Below the pieces are notes generated by a model. It was not told the DNA's origin. It worked only from the letters and a program-made list of their open reading frames with translations, and ran no database searches. This document shows, piece after piece, positions 1 through 6,555 of a DNA stretch of 13,336 bases. Each line of letters opens with the position of its first letter. Position 1 is the first letter of the stretch. Origin of the DNA: JAKEGN01 sp964465665 (GTDB lineage: Bacteria > Pseudomonadota > Gammaproteobacteria > Steroidobacterales > Woeseiaceae); assembly GCA_964465665.1 (NCBI GenBank), contig CAYXKM010000291.1:1-13336 (forward strand). Reading direction: 5' to 3'. A program made the position numbers and the translations under genes.

Positions 1-1535
1 ATCGGATTCAGGTAGTAGCGCGATGCGTTGGTCCCTGGCGAATCGGAACCGAAGCTCAGAACGGCGCCGGAATCCCATATCCGGCGAAACGCGTACGCAC
101 CACGTGAACGCTCTTGCCCGATGCGCTCTTCCATCCAGCGCATGTCGTCCGAGGTGTGGAAAGGCTGCATCTCGGCCACGATTCTGAGCGCGCCGGCACG
201 CTCGATGTCCCTGTCCGTCATGACCTGTGCATGCACCAGGCGAAAACGCCGGTCTTTGTCGCCATTTTTCGCCACGATCCGCTCCAGCATGTCCAGCAGG
301 TAGCCGTTGGCTTCGTCGCCGATGGCGTGCACGCTAAGCTGAATGCTGGCCGCATCGGCCTGCAGAGCCAGTCTTTCAAGCCGGCTTTGCATTTCCTCCG
401 GATTGTCCGGGCTGCGTTCGAACGGAAACATGATGTCGCGCCAGATACCGCGACTTCCGGGATTGTGGGTATAAGGTTCATAAAAGCGCGCGGAACTGTT
501 GCCCATGATGCCGTCGATCCATGCCTTCACGGCACCGAAGCGTATCCACTCGTCGCCGAATCCGATCTGGATGCCGAGATCTGCCATCGCCTGCCACTTG
601 TCCAGCGGCGGACGGTAACGCACGCGCGCGGTCATCTGCCCTGCATTGCGCAATTCCCGGTATATATCAACCTGGACCGGGGCCGAGGTCACGTCGGAGT
701 AACTGGTGACGCCGACTTCCCGCATGTCTTTCCAGGCAGCCAGCGTCTCCTGGATACGCTGCGCCCGCGACGGCTCCGGGATCAGTCTTTCGAACAGTGC
801 ACGCACGTTGTCGCGTACCAGCACGGTTGATTCGACTGCGCCGGAAACGGGATTGAACAAAGCGCCGGTCGGCACGCCGGAGCGGTCTCTTTCGACTGCT
901 ATACCCTCGGGATCCGGCATCCCCTTGCGGATCCCGGCTCTTTCCAGCGCTACGCTGTTGGCCAGGTACACCTTGCGATCGAAGCGACGCACCAGCACCG
1001 GCCGGTCACGGGTGTGCGCATCGATCATGCCCTTGTTCGGCAGGAACAGATTGCCGTAGAGGTCGTCCGGATTGACTTCGCGACCGGCCTTCCCGACCGC
1101 GCCTTCTGCCCAGGTTTCGTACGCAGACCAATCGCCCCCGGTTATCCAGGTTCCCGGTGAGTAACGCTCGTGCACGTCCCGAATCCGCGCCACGAAATCG
1201 CTCTCGTTCGACACGTCGAGCAGGTTGAGGCCATAGAGCAGCTGACCGGTATCCTCGAAATGCACATGATTGTCGTTGAACCCTGGTACGACCAGGCGTC
1301 CCTGCAGATCGATGACCCGCGTCGCCGGCCCGATATATCGTTCGACGCCCTCGTTCGTACCTACGTATACAATTTTGGCGCCCATCGACGCGACAGCTTC
1401 GGCCCGGGGTGACTGCGTATCGACTGTCCAGACGATACCGTTACTCAATACGAGATCGGCATGTTGCGCACCGGCCCCATTGGCTAGCAGAAAGCACAAT
1501 ATGCCGAGACTTGCCGGCAAGGCATTTCGGTTCAT
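1..1535 (-). CDS. Exported amidohydrolase, YtcJ/amidohydrolase-3 type (partial, 3' end outside window)
   Basis: Metal-dependent hydrolase of the amidohydrolase superfamily; substrate unknown, probably a C-N or ester bond in a small molecule. 511 residues are visible, running off the left edge without a stop; relatives are about 550-600 residues. Residues 1-23 look like a Sec signal peptide (hydrophobic GILCFLLA, cleavage after AGA), so it should act in the periplasm. The metal-site motif is N-H-V-H (H90, H92) after the strand VVPGF. Further family landmarks are K337 and D341 (VKAWIDG), H403 in HAIGD, H435 in LVHAQ, and D498 in GSDSP. The ATG at 1535 is supported by a strong GGGGGAG Shine-Dalgarno (1545-1551) nine bases upstream. 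It lies 48 bases after the PBP-like gene on the same strand, so it may be co-transcribed. The family is confident; the substrate is not. Confidence 0.9.
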   Translation of the reverse strand, partial: MNRNALPASLGILCFLLANGAGAQHADLVLSNGIVWTVDTQSPRAEAVASMGAKIVYVGTNEGVERYIGPATRVIDLQGRLVVPGFNDNHVHFEDTGQLLYGLNLLDVSNESDFVARIRDVHERYSPGTWITGGDWSAYETWAEGAVGKAGREVNPDDLYGNLFLPNKGMIDAHTRDRPVLVRRFDRKVYLANSVALERAGIRKGMPDPEGIAVERDRSGVPTGALFNPVSGAVESTVLVRDNVRALFERLIPEPSRAQRIQETLAAWKDMREVGVTSYSDVTSAPVQVDIYRELRNAGQMTARVRYRPPLDKWQAMADLGIQIGFGDEWIRFGAVKAWIDGIMGNSSARFYEPYTHNPGSRGIWRDIMFPFERSPDNPEEMQSRLERLALQADAASIQLSVHAIGDEANGYLLDMLERIVAKNGDKDRRFRLVHAQVMTDRDIERAGALRIVAEMQPFHTSDDMRWMEERIGQERSRGAYAFRRIWDSGAVLSFGSDSPGTNASRYYLNP

Positions 1536-1544
1536 GCGATATAT

Positions 1545-1551
1545 CTCCCCC
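1545..1551 (-). promoter_or_regulatory. Ribosome binding site of the amidohydrolase
   Basis: GGGGGAG on the minus strand, nine bases before the ATG at 1535. It is much stronger than the sites before the porin and PBP-like genes and fixes this start. Confidence 0.65.
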
Positions 1552-1555
1552 GGAG

Positions 1556-1568
1556 ATTGACGGTCAAT
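1556..1568. repeat. Perfect 13-bp inverted repeat, possible operator
   Basis: ATTGAC-G-GTCAAT, two perfect 6-base arms around one base. It lies in the 48-base gap between the PBP-like stop and the amidohydrolase start, just upstream of the Shine-Dalgarno. Its size suits binding by a dimeric regulator, but no regulator gene is in the window and only one copy was noticed. Confidence 0.35.
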
Positions 1569-1583
1569 GCTGTACGCGGTGAA

Positions 1584-2099
1584 CTATTTGAGCGGGTAGC
1601 CGGCATCGCTTGGCAATTTGCCATCCACACGCACCACCCGTACCTGGTCGGTGACTTCATTGGCTCGCATAAAAGATATCGAGCCGGGGATCGCCAGCAC
1701 AAGTTCAAGCGTCATATCGGTGCTGAACACGATCTTCGGACCCCTGGGTACTTCCGCGCGGAACATCTTTGCGATCCAGTACTGACGAAACTGGGCCTCG
1801 TCCATCTGATAGATGCTGTTCAACACGAACGTTCGTTCGTCGGACTGCGGCGCCCTCACCAGCAGGATGATGCGTGTGCGGTCCGGCCAGAACTGCTGAT
1901 CGGCAAGAAAAATACTGCGCAGCTCATTCAGGGACAGGTTTTCCACCTGCGTGTCCTTGTGTACAACGATGGCGATTGCGCTTTCGTTGACCGCCTCCTG
2001 TGTCGAGCCGAGTGTTGAGAAAAACAACACCACCAGACAACTCGCAATCGCTCGCGCAGCCATTCGCTTGCTTTGATACTGAAAGATTTTCATGAGCAT
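1584..2099 (-). CDS. Short periplasmic PBP-like (PstS-type fold) protein
   Basis: 171-residue exported protein resembling the small 'phosphate ABC transporter substrate-binding-like' proteins (PBP_like domain). These carry only part of the PstS fold and are usually not linked to ABC transporter genes. An N-terminal signal peptide is visible (hydrophobic AIASCLVVLFFSTLGS, about residues 17-32). The body shows family features: IAIVVHKDT near residue 45, the helix LSLNELRSIFLA, WPD, and a C-terminal GSISFMR...VRVDG strand. It starts about 7 bases after the porin stop, so translational coupling is likely. Candidate starts are ATG 2099 (chosen) and ATG 2093; neither has a good Shine-Dalgarno. A longer reading from 2126 would overlap the porin gene and is less likely. 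No permease or ATPase is adjacent, so a sensing or porin-accessory role is more plausible than classical transport (inference). Ligand unknown. Confidence 0.8.
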   Translation of the reverse strand: MLMKIFQYQSKRMAARAIASCLVVLFFSTLGSTQEAVNESAIAIVVHKDTQVENLSLNELRSIFLADQQFWPDRTRIILLVRAPQSDERTFVLNSIYQMDEAQFRQYWIAKMFRAEVPRGPKIVFSTDMTLELVLAIPGSISFMRANEVTDQVRVVRVDGKLPSDAGYPLK

Positions 2100-2106
2100 G
2101 CGAACA

Positions 2107-3195
2107 TCACAGTTTGGCGAGCACAAAAGAGACCTGCAGACGGAAATTGTTCTCCCGCCCGTTGTTGTCGAACTCTTCGTTACGGTATTCCCCTTTCAGC
2201 GCCGCATACGGATTGAAGTCCCAACGCACGCCAAGTATGCCGCCATCGTAGTCGAGCCCCAGGTCGCCAAGCAGCGGATCGGAACCGTCTATCCGGTTTC
2301 GCTCGTAGCGGGCGTAGGGCTTCCATTTCCGGTACTTGCCTGAGAGACGCCATGCAAACTGCGCATACCACGCGTCCACATCACCACTGACACTGCTGTC
2401 GCTTGCCAGTTCGTGCATCGAATGCAGGTATTCGACGATGATCTCCGGTGCTTCCTTCGCCCAGGCGACATAGGCAGAGGCGGTTTTCTCATCGACTTCC
2501 GGTTCCGCGGTTGGTGAAACCACGTCCTGGTAGTAGCCAATGCCGGCCTTCAATCCCCGGTACCTGGCAGGGCTCGTATGCAGCTGGAACATCCACGCGT
2601 TGTCGCCGTTGATGTCGCCGGCATCGCCTCCCCTCGCAATATTCGAGTGGCGTCCGTTACCGAATCCCGCCATGTAAGCAAGCCCGAGCGTTTCGCCGGG
2701 AATGTTTCCCTCGACCAGGCCGCCGACGAAATGGATCGGCACGATCTGAGAGCCGAATCTGACCATTTCCGGCCGGCTGGTCGTGGTCTGCAGCCAGGCC
2801 CCGTGATGGAAAGTCGAATTCCAGTAGCCAATGGGCGTGTGGTATCGACCCGCGGACAGTTTCAGCAGATCCGAAAACTCGTACTTGACGATGAAACGCT
2901 CGACCTCCGCCACGTACTCCGTATCCCTAGCGGTCAGGCTGAATTCGCCGAAGACTCCGAACGAATGGCCCAATGATGCGGACAAATGGGCAACGGCCTG
3001 GCCGATAGCAAATCCGTCCTGGCTGCTTCCATCCCGGGAGATGTAACTGATGTCGCCAAAGCCCATGACCGTAAACTGGGGTTCCGACAGGTCCATGCCC
3101 GCCGGATTCATGCTGTGCTGCGCAAATGCAGCCTGCGTGGCGAGTACATAAAGAAAACAGCCGATTGACTGTCCGGCGCGAGCGAAAATTGGCAT
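2107..3195 (-). CDS. Outer-membrane beta-barrel porin-like protein
   Basis: 362 residues with a Sec signal peptide (about 1-25, cleavage after AFA) and the alternating hydrophobic/aromatic strands of a beta-barrel. Examples are FTVMGFGDISYI, FGVFGEFSLTA and VERFIVKYEF, with acidic or glycine turns between strands. It resembles a widespread proteobacterial family with an SAGRYHTPIGYWN segment, FHHG and SRPEMVRFG in the first half, distantly like phosphate-type porins; exact solute unknown. It ends ...VSFVLAKL rather than with the usual terminal phenylalanine. The ATG at 3195 has no clear Shine-Dalgarno but begins exactly at the signal peptide. It is the first gene of a minus-strand run with the PBP-like gene and possibly the amidohydrolase. 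A divergent plus-strand gene starts at 3332. Confidence 0.82.
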   Translation of the reverse strand: MPIFARAGQSIGCFLYVLATQAAFAQHSMNPAGMDLSEPQFTVMGFGDISYISRDGSSQDGFAIGQAVAHLSASLGHSFGVFGEFSLTARDTEYVAEVERFIVKYEFSDLLKLSAGRYHTPIGYWNSTFHHGAWLQTTTSRPEMVRFGSQIVPIHFVGGLVEGNIPGETLGLAYMAGFGNGRHSNIARGGDAGDINGDNAWMFQLHTSPARYRGLKAGIGYYQDVVSPTAEPEVDEKTASAYVAWAKEAPEIIVEYLHSMHELASDSSVSGDVDAWYAQFAWRLSGKYRKWKPYARYERNRIDGSDPLLGDLGLDYDGGILGVRWDFNPYAALKGEYRNEEFDNNGRENNFRLQVSFVLAKL

Positions 3196-3240
3196 GATTT
3201 TTATGAAGTCGGAATGTCCCGGCGAGCTGTAAGCTGCGGA

Positions 3241-3269
3241 ATTTTACTCGGTTTTTCCCAGCTTGGCCA
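3241..3269 (-). promoter_or_regulatory. Candidate sigma-70 promoter for the porin gene
   Basis: Minus strand: -35 TGGCCA (3264-3269, 4 of 6), 17-base spacer, -10 TAAAAT (3241-3246, 5 of 6). The predicted start of transcription near 3234 leaves a leader of about 40 bases. The -35 lies about 20 bases upstream of the divergent plus-strand -10. Confidence 0.4.
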
Positions 3270-3286
3270 TTCGGATTGAAATGGCT

Positions 3287-3295
3287 TGGTATACT
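3287..3295 (+). promoter_or_regulatory. Extended -10 promoter for the membrane-anchored protein gene
   Basis: TGG-TATACT, an extended -10 (TGn plus a 5-of-6 hexamer), with no good -35. It lies 36 bases before the ATG at 3332, next to the divergent porin promoter, so both genes could respond to one regulator. Confidence 0.45.
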
Positions 3296-3331
3296 GCGCA
3301 ACCACGGCTGTTAGCCGACTGAAGTGCGTCA

Positions 3332-3982
3332 ATGACCTCCAATGTAACGGCTGTATGGCTACCGCGGGTTTTGTTCGAATCGGCGCTGATCGTCGTCAGT
3401 ATTCTTGTCGCTCTCGGACTCGATGAATGGCGGCAAAACCGTCAGAACCAGGCTGTTATTCGTCATGCGCTAACAAGTTTTATCAGCGAAGTGCAGCAAA
3501 ACAGGATTCGGGTCGAAGACGCAACCCCGTTCAACCAGGGCTTGAGAAGCGTCCTCAACCGCCATTACGTCGACAACGATATCTCATCGGTCGATGAGTT
3601 CGTTTCCATGGTCGAAACGTATAGCCCTGTTGTGCTGCAATCGACCGCATGGGAAACGGCGCTGGCAACCGGGTCGCTCGCAAAAATGGATTACAACCTG
3701 GTTTCCGCGCTGTCGTTGACTTACAGCCTGCAAAACCGCTATCAACTTGCAAGCCGCAACGGGTTCACTGAACTGACCAGTCCGCAAAATCTCGCCGAAG
3801 ACAGGCTCAAACTGGCCGCTTACAACTCGGTTCGATACCTCGACAGCATCACCGGCATGGAAACCGAGCTCGGCGTCATTTACGTAGAAGTATCCACTAT
3901 CATTCAGTCGGCGATCGATGCAATGGATCGCGGTGTGCCCGTGTCCGCGCCGCCTGCGGTTACGGACCTCGCCCACCCCTGA
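3332..3982 (+). CDS. Membrane-anchored protein of unknown function
   Basis: 216 residues, function not recognised. One N-terminal membrane segment (about residues 12-30, VLFESALIVVSILVALGL) is followed directly by D-E-W-R-Q-N-R. I recall this ES-L-I-V-x-S-x-L-x-A-L-x-x-x-E-W-R pattern from many uncharacterised bacterial proteins. The rest is a mostly helical soluble domain without cysteines or evident catalytic motifs. It contains an S-T-A-W-E-T-A-L segment near residue 105 and a proline/alanine-rich tail. Given the positive residues after the helix, the domain may be cytoplasmic, but topology is uncertain. Start: ATG 3332 with a weak GAAG seven bases upstream. It is divergent from the porin and convergent with the phosphatase-like gene. 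Base composition looks slightly less GC-rich than its neighbours. Real-gene call is firm; function is open. Confidence 0.75.
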   Translation: MTSNVTAVWLPRVLFESALIVVSILVALGLDEWRQNRQNQAVIRHALTSFISEVQQNRIRVEDATPFNQGLRSVLNRHYVDNDISSVDEFVSMVETYSPVVLQSTAWETALATGSLAKMDYNLVSALSLTYSLQNRYQLASRNGFTELTSPQNLAEDRLKLAAYNSVRYLDSITGMETELGVIYVEVSTIIQSAIDAMDRGVPVSAPPAVTDLAHP

Positions 3983-4004
3983 GTTCGATTCTCCCGGATA
4001 ACTC

Positions 4005-4020
4005 GCCGGCTGCAACCGGC
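4005..4020. terminator. Small hairpin between convergent genes, weak terminator candidate
   Basis: GCCGG (4005-4009), six-base loop, CCGGC (4016-4020), in the 51-base gap between two convergent genes. No T-run follows on either strand, so intrinsic termination is doubtful. Confidence 0.25.
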
Positions 4021-4033
4021 ATAAATGCGGCTG

Positions 4034-4600
4034 TCACTGCATGCCGCTGTCGCTCCAGTCGCAGCCTTCGCACTTCGGCGAAACATTGTTTTCCTCCAGT
4101 ACGTCGAATATGAACTGACGCCAGGTCTCATTCGGTTGCCAGACGCTGTTCATGTCGCGCTTGGCATCCGCCAGCGGCACACCTTCGTATATCACACGAT
4201 AGAGTAAGCCGAAAGCCGACGCGCGATAGTTGACCTGGCAATGCAGCAAGGTGCGTTTTTTCGGCCCGGTTTGCATCGATCCGGCGAATGCGTAGAAGTC
4301 CCCGCGCGCGGGATTCTCCCAATCGACGGGAATCTGCACATAGTCCATGCCCAGTTTCTTGACGACCTGGTCCTCGTCGGCAAATGCCTTGCCGCTGTTG
4401 GTAAAGGCGATGTAAACGATGCGCTCGAAGCCGTTGTCCTTGAGCAGTTCGAGCTGCTCTTTGCTCGGTTGCCCCGCACTCGAAAACATCGGTGAGTATT
4501 CGCGGTAGTTGGAGATTTCCTGCAGATCGGATGCCATCGCCATGCCCGACGCCCCGAGAATCGTGAAAAGCAGTCCCATTCGACTGGCTCCGGAGATCAT
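4034..4600 (-). CDS. Periplasmic protein-tyrosine-phosphatase-like protein (DUF442/BLH-like)
   Basis: 188 residues. A signal peptide is visible (hydrophobic MGLLFTILGASGMAMA, cleavage after residue 23), so the protein is probably periplasmic. The body resembles DUF442-type phosphatases: S-A-G-Q-P-S-K-E-Q-L near residue 41, then V-D-W-E-N-P as the likely general-acid loop, then LLHCQVNYRAS. In this loop C121 and R126 are separated by four residues, whereas classical PTP loops are C-x5-R. As I recall, related 'protein tyrosine phosphatase family' proteins share this H-C-x-x-N-x-R-A-S form. It ends with a C-x-x-C pair (C177, C180). Start: ATG 4600 has a GGGAG Shine-Dalgarno at 4610-4614 and directly precedes the signal peptide; an extension to 4693 would run through the promoter. 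Divergent from DoxX. Substrate unknown. Confidence 0.82.
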   Translation of the reverse strand: MISGASRMGLLFTILGASGMAMASDLQEISNYREYSPMFSSAGQPSKEQLELLKDNGFERIVYIAFTNSGKAFADEDQVVKKLGMDYVQIPVDWENPARGDFYAFAGSMQTGPKKRTLLHCQVNYRASAFGLLYRVIYEGVPLADAKRDMNSVWQPNETWRQFIFDVLEENNVSPKCEGCDWSDSGMQ

Positions 4601-4630
4601 GGTTTTTTGCTCCCTGTAAGCGTTATCGGC

Positions 4631-4659
4631 ATTCAAGACCATCGGATCCGGTCCGTCAA
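4631..4659 (-). promoter_or_regulatory. Promoter of the phosphatase-like gene
   Basis: Minus strand: -35 TTGACG (4654-4659, 5 of 6), exact 17-base spacer, -10 TTGAAT (4631-4636, 4 of 6). Transcription would start near 4624, giving a leader of about 24 bases before the ATG at 4600. This is one of the better promoter matches in the window. Confidence 0.5.
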
Positions 4660-4671
4660 CGAAATAAATCG

Positions 4672-4677
4672 TATAAT
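4672..4677 (+). promoter_or_regulatory. Consensus -10 box for the DoxX gene
   Basis: TATAAT, a perfect -10 hexamer, 45 bases before the ATG at 4723, but without a recognisable -35 at 16-18 bases. An activator may be needed. It is back to back with the divergent promoter at 4631-4659. Confidence 0.5.
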
Positions 4678-4722
4678 CCCTCGACCCGTCCATAACCAGA
4701 CAACAAAAAAGGGGAATCTCTC

Positions 4723-5097
4723 ATGACGATTTTCAAACCCATCGCACCATACGTTCATTGGGGACTGCGGCTTTCGCTCGCGGCAACATTCATTGTTCAC
4801 GGCCTGGCCAAGTTTCCGCCTGACGGTTTTTCGCAGGCCATGAGCATGCCGTTGGTCGTGGGATGGCTGGTGGCACTCGGCGAAGTCGGCGCCGGTATAG
4901 CGCTGATCGCCGGAGCGGCATTGTCACGCGACATCCTTACGCGCATCGGCGGCCTGCTCGTGATCATCATCATGATCGGCGCAATTTTCCTCGTGCACTT
5001 GCCGAATGGCTTCAACGTCCAGAACGGGGGTTTCGAATTTCAGCTGTTGATGCTGGTGACCGGCCTGTACTTCCTCGCCAGGGGTAACGACGTCTGA
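4723..5097 (+). CDS. DoxX family membrane protein
   Basis: 124-residue integral membrane protein of the DoxX family, normal length. Four hydrophobic helices are visible at about residues 12-28, 42-64, 72-93 and 104-120. The family signature is seen in helix 1 (R-L-S-L-A-A-T-F-I-V-H-G-L-A-K-F), and helix 2 contains GEVGAGIALIAGA. DoxX proteins are linked to quinone or thiosulfate oxidation in a few archaea and to redox homeostasis in some bacteria; the role here is unknown. Start: ATG 4723 with AGGGGA at 4710-4715, seven bases away. The permease gene follows on the same strand after 53 bases, so the two may be co-transcribed, though a functional link is not evident. Confidence 0.88.
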   Translation: MTIFKPIAPYVHWGLRLSLAATFIVHGLAKFPPDGFSQAMSMPLVVGWLVALGEVGAGIALIAGAALSRDILTRIGGLLVIIIMIGAIFLVHLPNGFNVQNGGFEFQLLMLVTGLYFLARGNDV

Positions 5098-5120
5098 GGC
5101 GAGCGAATCGAAGGGCAAGT

Positions 5121-5138
5121 ATGAATCCTGGCCGCTAG
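5121..5138 (+). other. Five-codon mini-ORF (MNPGR) upstream of the permease
   Basis: ATG at 5121 with AAGGG at 5111-5115, five bases away, reads M-N-P-G-R and stops at TAG 5136-5138. That stop is exactly the three-base loop of the hairpin at 5129-5145, and the frame is the same as the permease start at 5151. It could be a leader peptide or re-initiation element, or chance. Confidence 0.25.
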
Positions 5139-5145
5139 GCGGCCA
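5129..5145 (+). promoter_or_regulatory. Hairpin masking the permease ribosome binding site
   Basis: TGGCCGC-TAG-GCGGCCA: a perfect 7-base stem with a three-base loop, ending five bases before the ATG at 5151. The only Shine-Dalgarno-like bases of the permease, AGGCGG (5137-5142), lie in the loop and the right arm. Folding would hide them. Its effect on translation is inferred. Confidence 0.4.
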
Positions 5146-5150
5146 ATTTC

Positions 5151-6449
5151 ATGGCAACATCAGCCAGGGTCACGCTCATCCGTGGCATCGGATTCTTCGG
5201 TATCGCCATCCTGGTACTGAATGCGATGATCGGCGCCGGGATATTCGCCCTGCCGACCAGCGTCGCCGCCGCCGCAGGCAATTCGAGTCCCTGGCTGTTT
5301 CTCATTGTCGGTCTGCTGGTCGTTACTATCGTCCTGACATTTGCCGAGCTGGCGAGCTATTTCCAGAATTCCGGCGGGCCGGTGCTGTACACGAAAGCAG
5401 CATTCGGCCCGCTGGTCGGGTTCAGTACCGGCTGGATGCTGTACGTAAGTCGAATGGCGGCATTTGCCGCCAATGTAACTGTCATCCCCATATATCTCGG
5501 CAGTTACTGGCCATGGCTTGGCGAGGGTATCGGTCGTGCCTTGCTGATCGGCGTCATCTGCAGCGGATTGACAATAGCCAACTACGTCGGTGTCAAGGAC
5601 GGCATCCGCACAGTCGCCGCATTCACTTTCCTTAAACTGCTGCCGATCCTGATGATGATCCTGCTCGGCCTCCCATACGTAACCTCCGAAACCCTGATTC
5701 CGAGTACCTTTCCGCGTTTCGATGAACTGGGCAGCACTACCCTGCTTCTGGTGTATGCGTTCGTCGGGTTCGAATCCGCTACCATCGTTTCCGGCGAGAC
5801 CGTGAATCCGAGAAAGACCATGCCAAGGGCGCTGGTGACTACGGTGCTCGGTACTGCGTTGCTGTATTTCCTGATCGTGCTGGTTTTCATCTCGGTCCTG
5901 CCTGAGGCAAGCAGACAAGGTGCCACATTGATCGACGTCGGCACGAAGCTTGCCGGGCCCGCCGGCGCGGTGGTGATCACGCTGACCGCGGTGTTTTCCG
6001 TCACCGGAAATCTTTCTGCCATCATGCTGGCTGTGCCGCGGCTGACTTTTGCACTCGCGGAAGAACGCCTGTTGCCGCGCTGGTTTGGCACCGTGCATGC
6101 ACACTACGCGACGCCGGGCAACTCCATCCTGTTTCTTGGCGCCCTGTCGATGGTCTTTGCCATATCGGGGACTTTTGCATTCCTCGCAGCAGCAAGTTCA
6201 CTGACCCGCCTGATCTCGTATGTCTTGAGCATTGCCGCATTGCCGGCGATCCGGCGCCAGGCGGACGACGAAAGCCGCGCAGAGGCTTTCCGGCTCAAAG
6301 GCGGCTACACGATCCCGGTGCTCGCGCTGGTGCTGTGCATCTGGATTGCGTTGCAATCGACGGCTGATTCATGGCGCCTTACGGCGGGGCTGCTGCTGCT
6401 CGGATTGCTCCTGTACGCCGTAGCACGACAACGCACTCCTCAAGCATAA
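5151..6449 (+). CDS. APC superfamily amino-acid permease
   Basis: 432-residue inner-membrane transporter of the amino acid-polyamine-organocation superfamily, probably an H+- or substrate-coupled amino-acid importer or antiporter; substrate not predictable. About 12 hydrophobic segments are visible. The broken first helix carries the substrate-binding G-A-G-I-F (residues 28-32). The sixth carries F-V-G-F-E (204-208) followed by the usual S-G-E-T-V-N-P-R-K-T-M-P loop. The segment near A-L-A-E-E-R-L-L-P-R-W-F matches the loop after helix 8 of the family. Length is normal and the hydrophilic tail short. ATG 5151 is chosen because the next residues lead straight into helix 1; its Shine-Dalgarno (AGGCGG) is weak and hairpin-covered. 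It follows DoxX by 53 bases. Confidence 0.92.
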   Translation: MATSARVTLIRGIGFFGIAILVLNAMIGAGIFALPTSVAAAAGNSSPWLFLIVGLLVVTIVLTFAELASYFQNSGGPVLYTKAAFGPLVGFSTGWMLYVSRMAAFAANVTVIPIYLGSYWPWLGEGIGRALLIGVICSGLTIANYVGVKDGIRTVAAFTFLKLLPILMMILLGLPYVTSETLIPSTFPRFDELGSTTLLLVYAFVGFESATIVSGETVNPRKTMPRALVTTVLGTALLYFLIVLVFISVLPEASRQGATLIDVGTKLAGPAGAVVITLTAVFSVTGNLSAIMLAVPRLTFALAEERLLPRWFGTVHAHYATPGNSILFLGALSMVFAISGTFAFLAAASSLTRLISYVLSIAALPAIRRQADDESRAEAFRLKGGYTIPVLALVLCIWIALQSTADSWRLTAGLLLLGLLLYAVARQRTPQA

Positions 6450-6509
6450 GGATGGCGCGGCAGCGTGACCCCTGGAGTGCGAGGAGCAAATAAATTACAG
6501 TAAGCGCAC

Positions 6510-6540
6510 AAAAAAACTGCCGGCTGAGATCAATCAGCCG
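6510..6540 (-). terminator. Terminator-like hairpin reading on the minus strand
   Basis: Stem CGGCTGA (6521-6527) and TCAGCCG (6534-6540) with a six-base loop. On the minus strand, four bases later, comes a run of seven T (A7 at 6510-6516 on plus). No minus-strand gene ends here. It sits in the FAD-oxidase leader just before its Shine-Dalgarno, so it may instead be a leader structure or chance. The 106-base gap 6450-6555 holds no clear promoter. Confidence 0.3.
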
Positions 6541-6555
6541 CACCGGGGAACCATC

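Noticed and set aside
114..830. 238-codon plus-strand frame at the left end
   Set aside because: It is antisense to the amidohydrolase, whose motifs (H90/H92, H403, H435, D498) are all in place on the minus strand.
4601..4693. Longer start for the phosphatase-like gene (31 extra residues)
   Set aside because: The extension would cover a good -35/-10 pair. The ATG at 4600 has a proper Shine-Dalgarno and starts the signal peptide.
5160..6104. 314-codon open frame on the minus strand inside the permease
   Set aside because: It is antisense to a clear 12-helix permease. The product is rich in Gln, Asp, His and Arg, as expected from the complement of hydrophobic codons.
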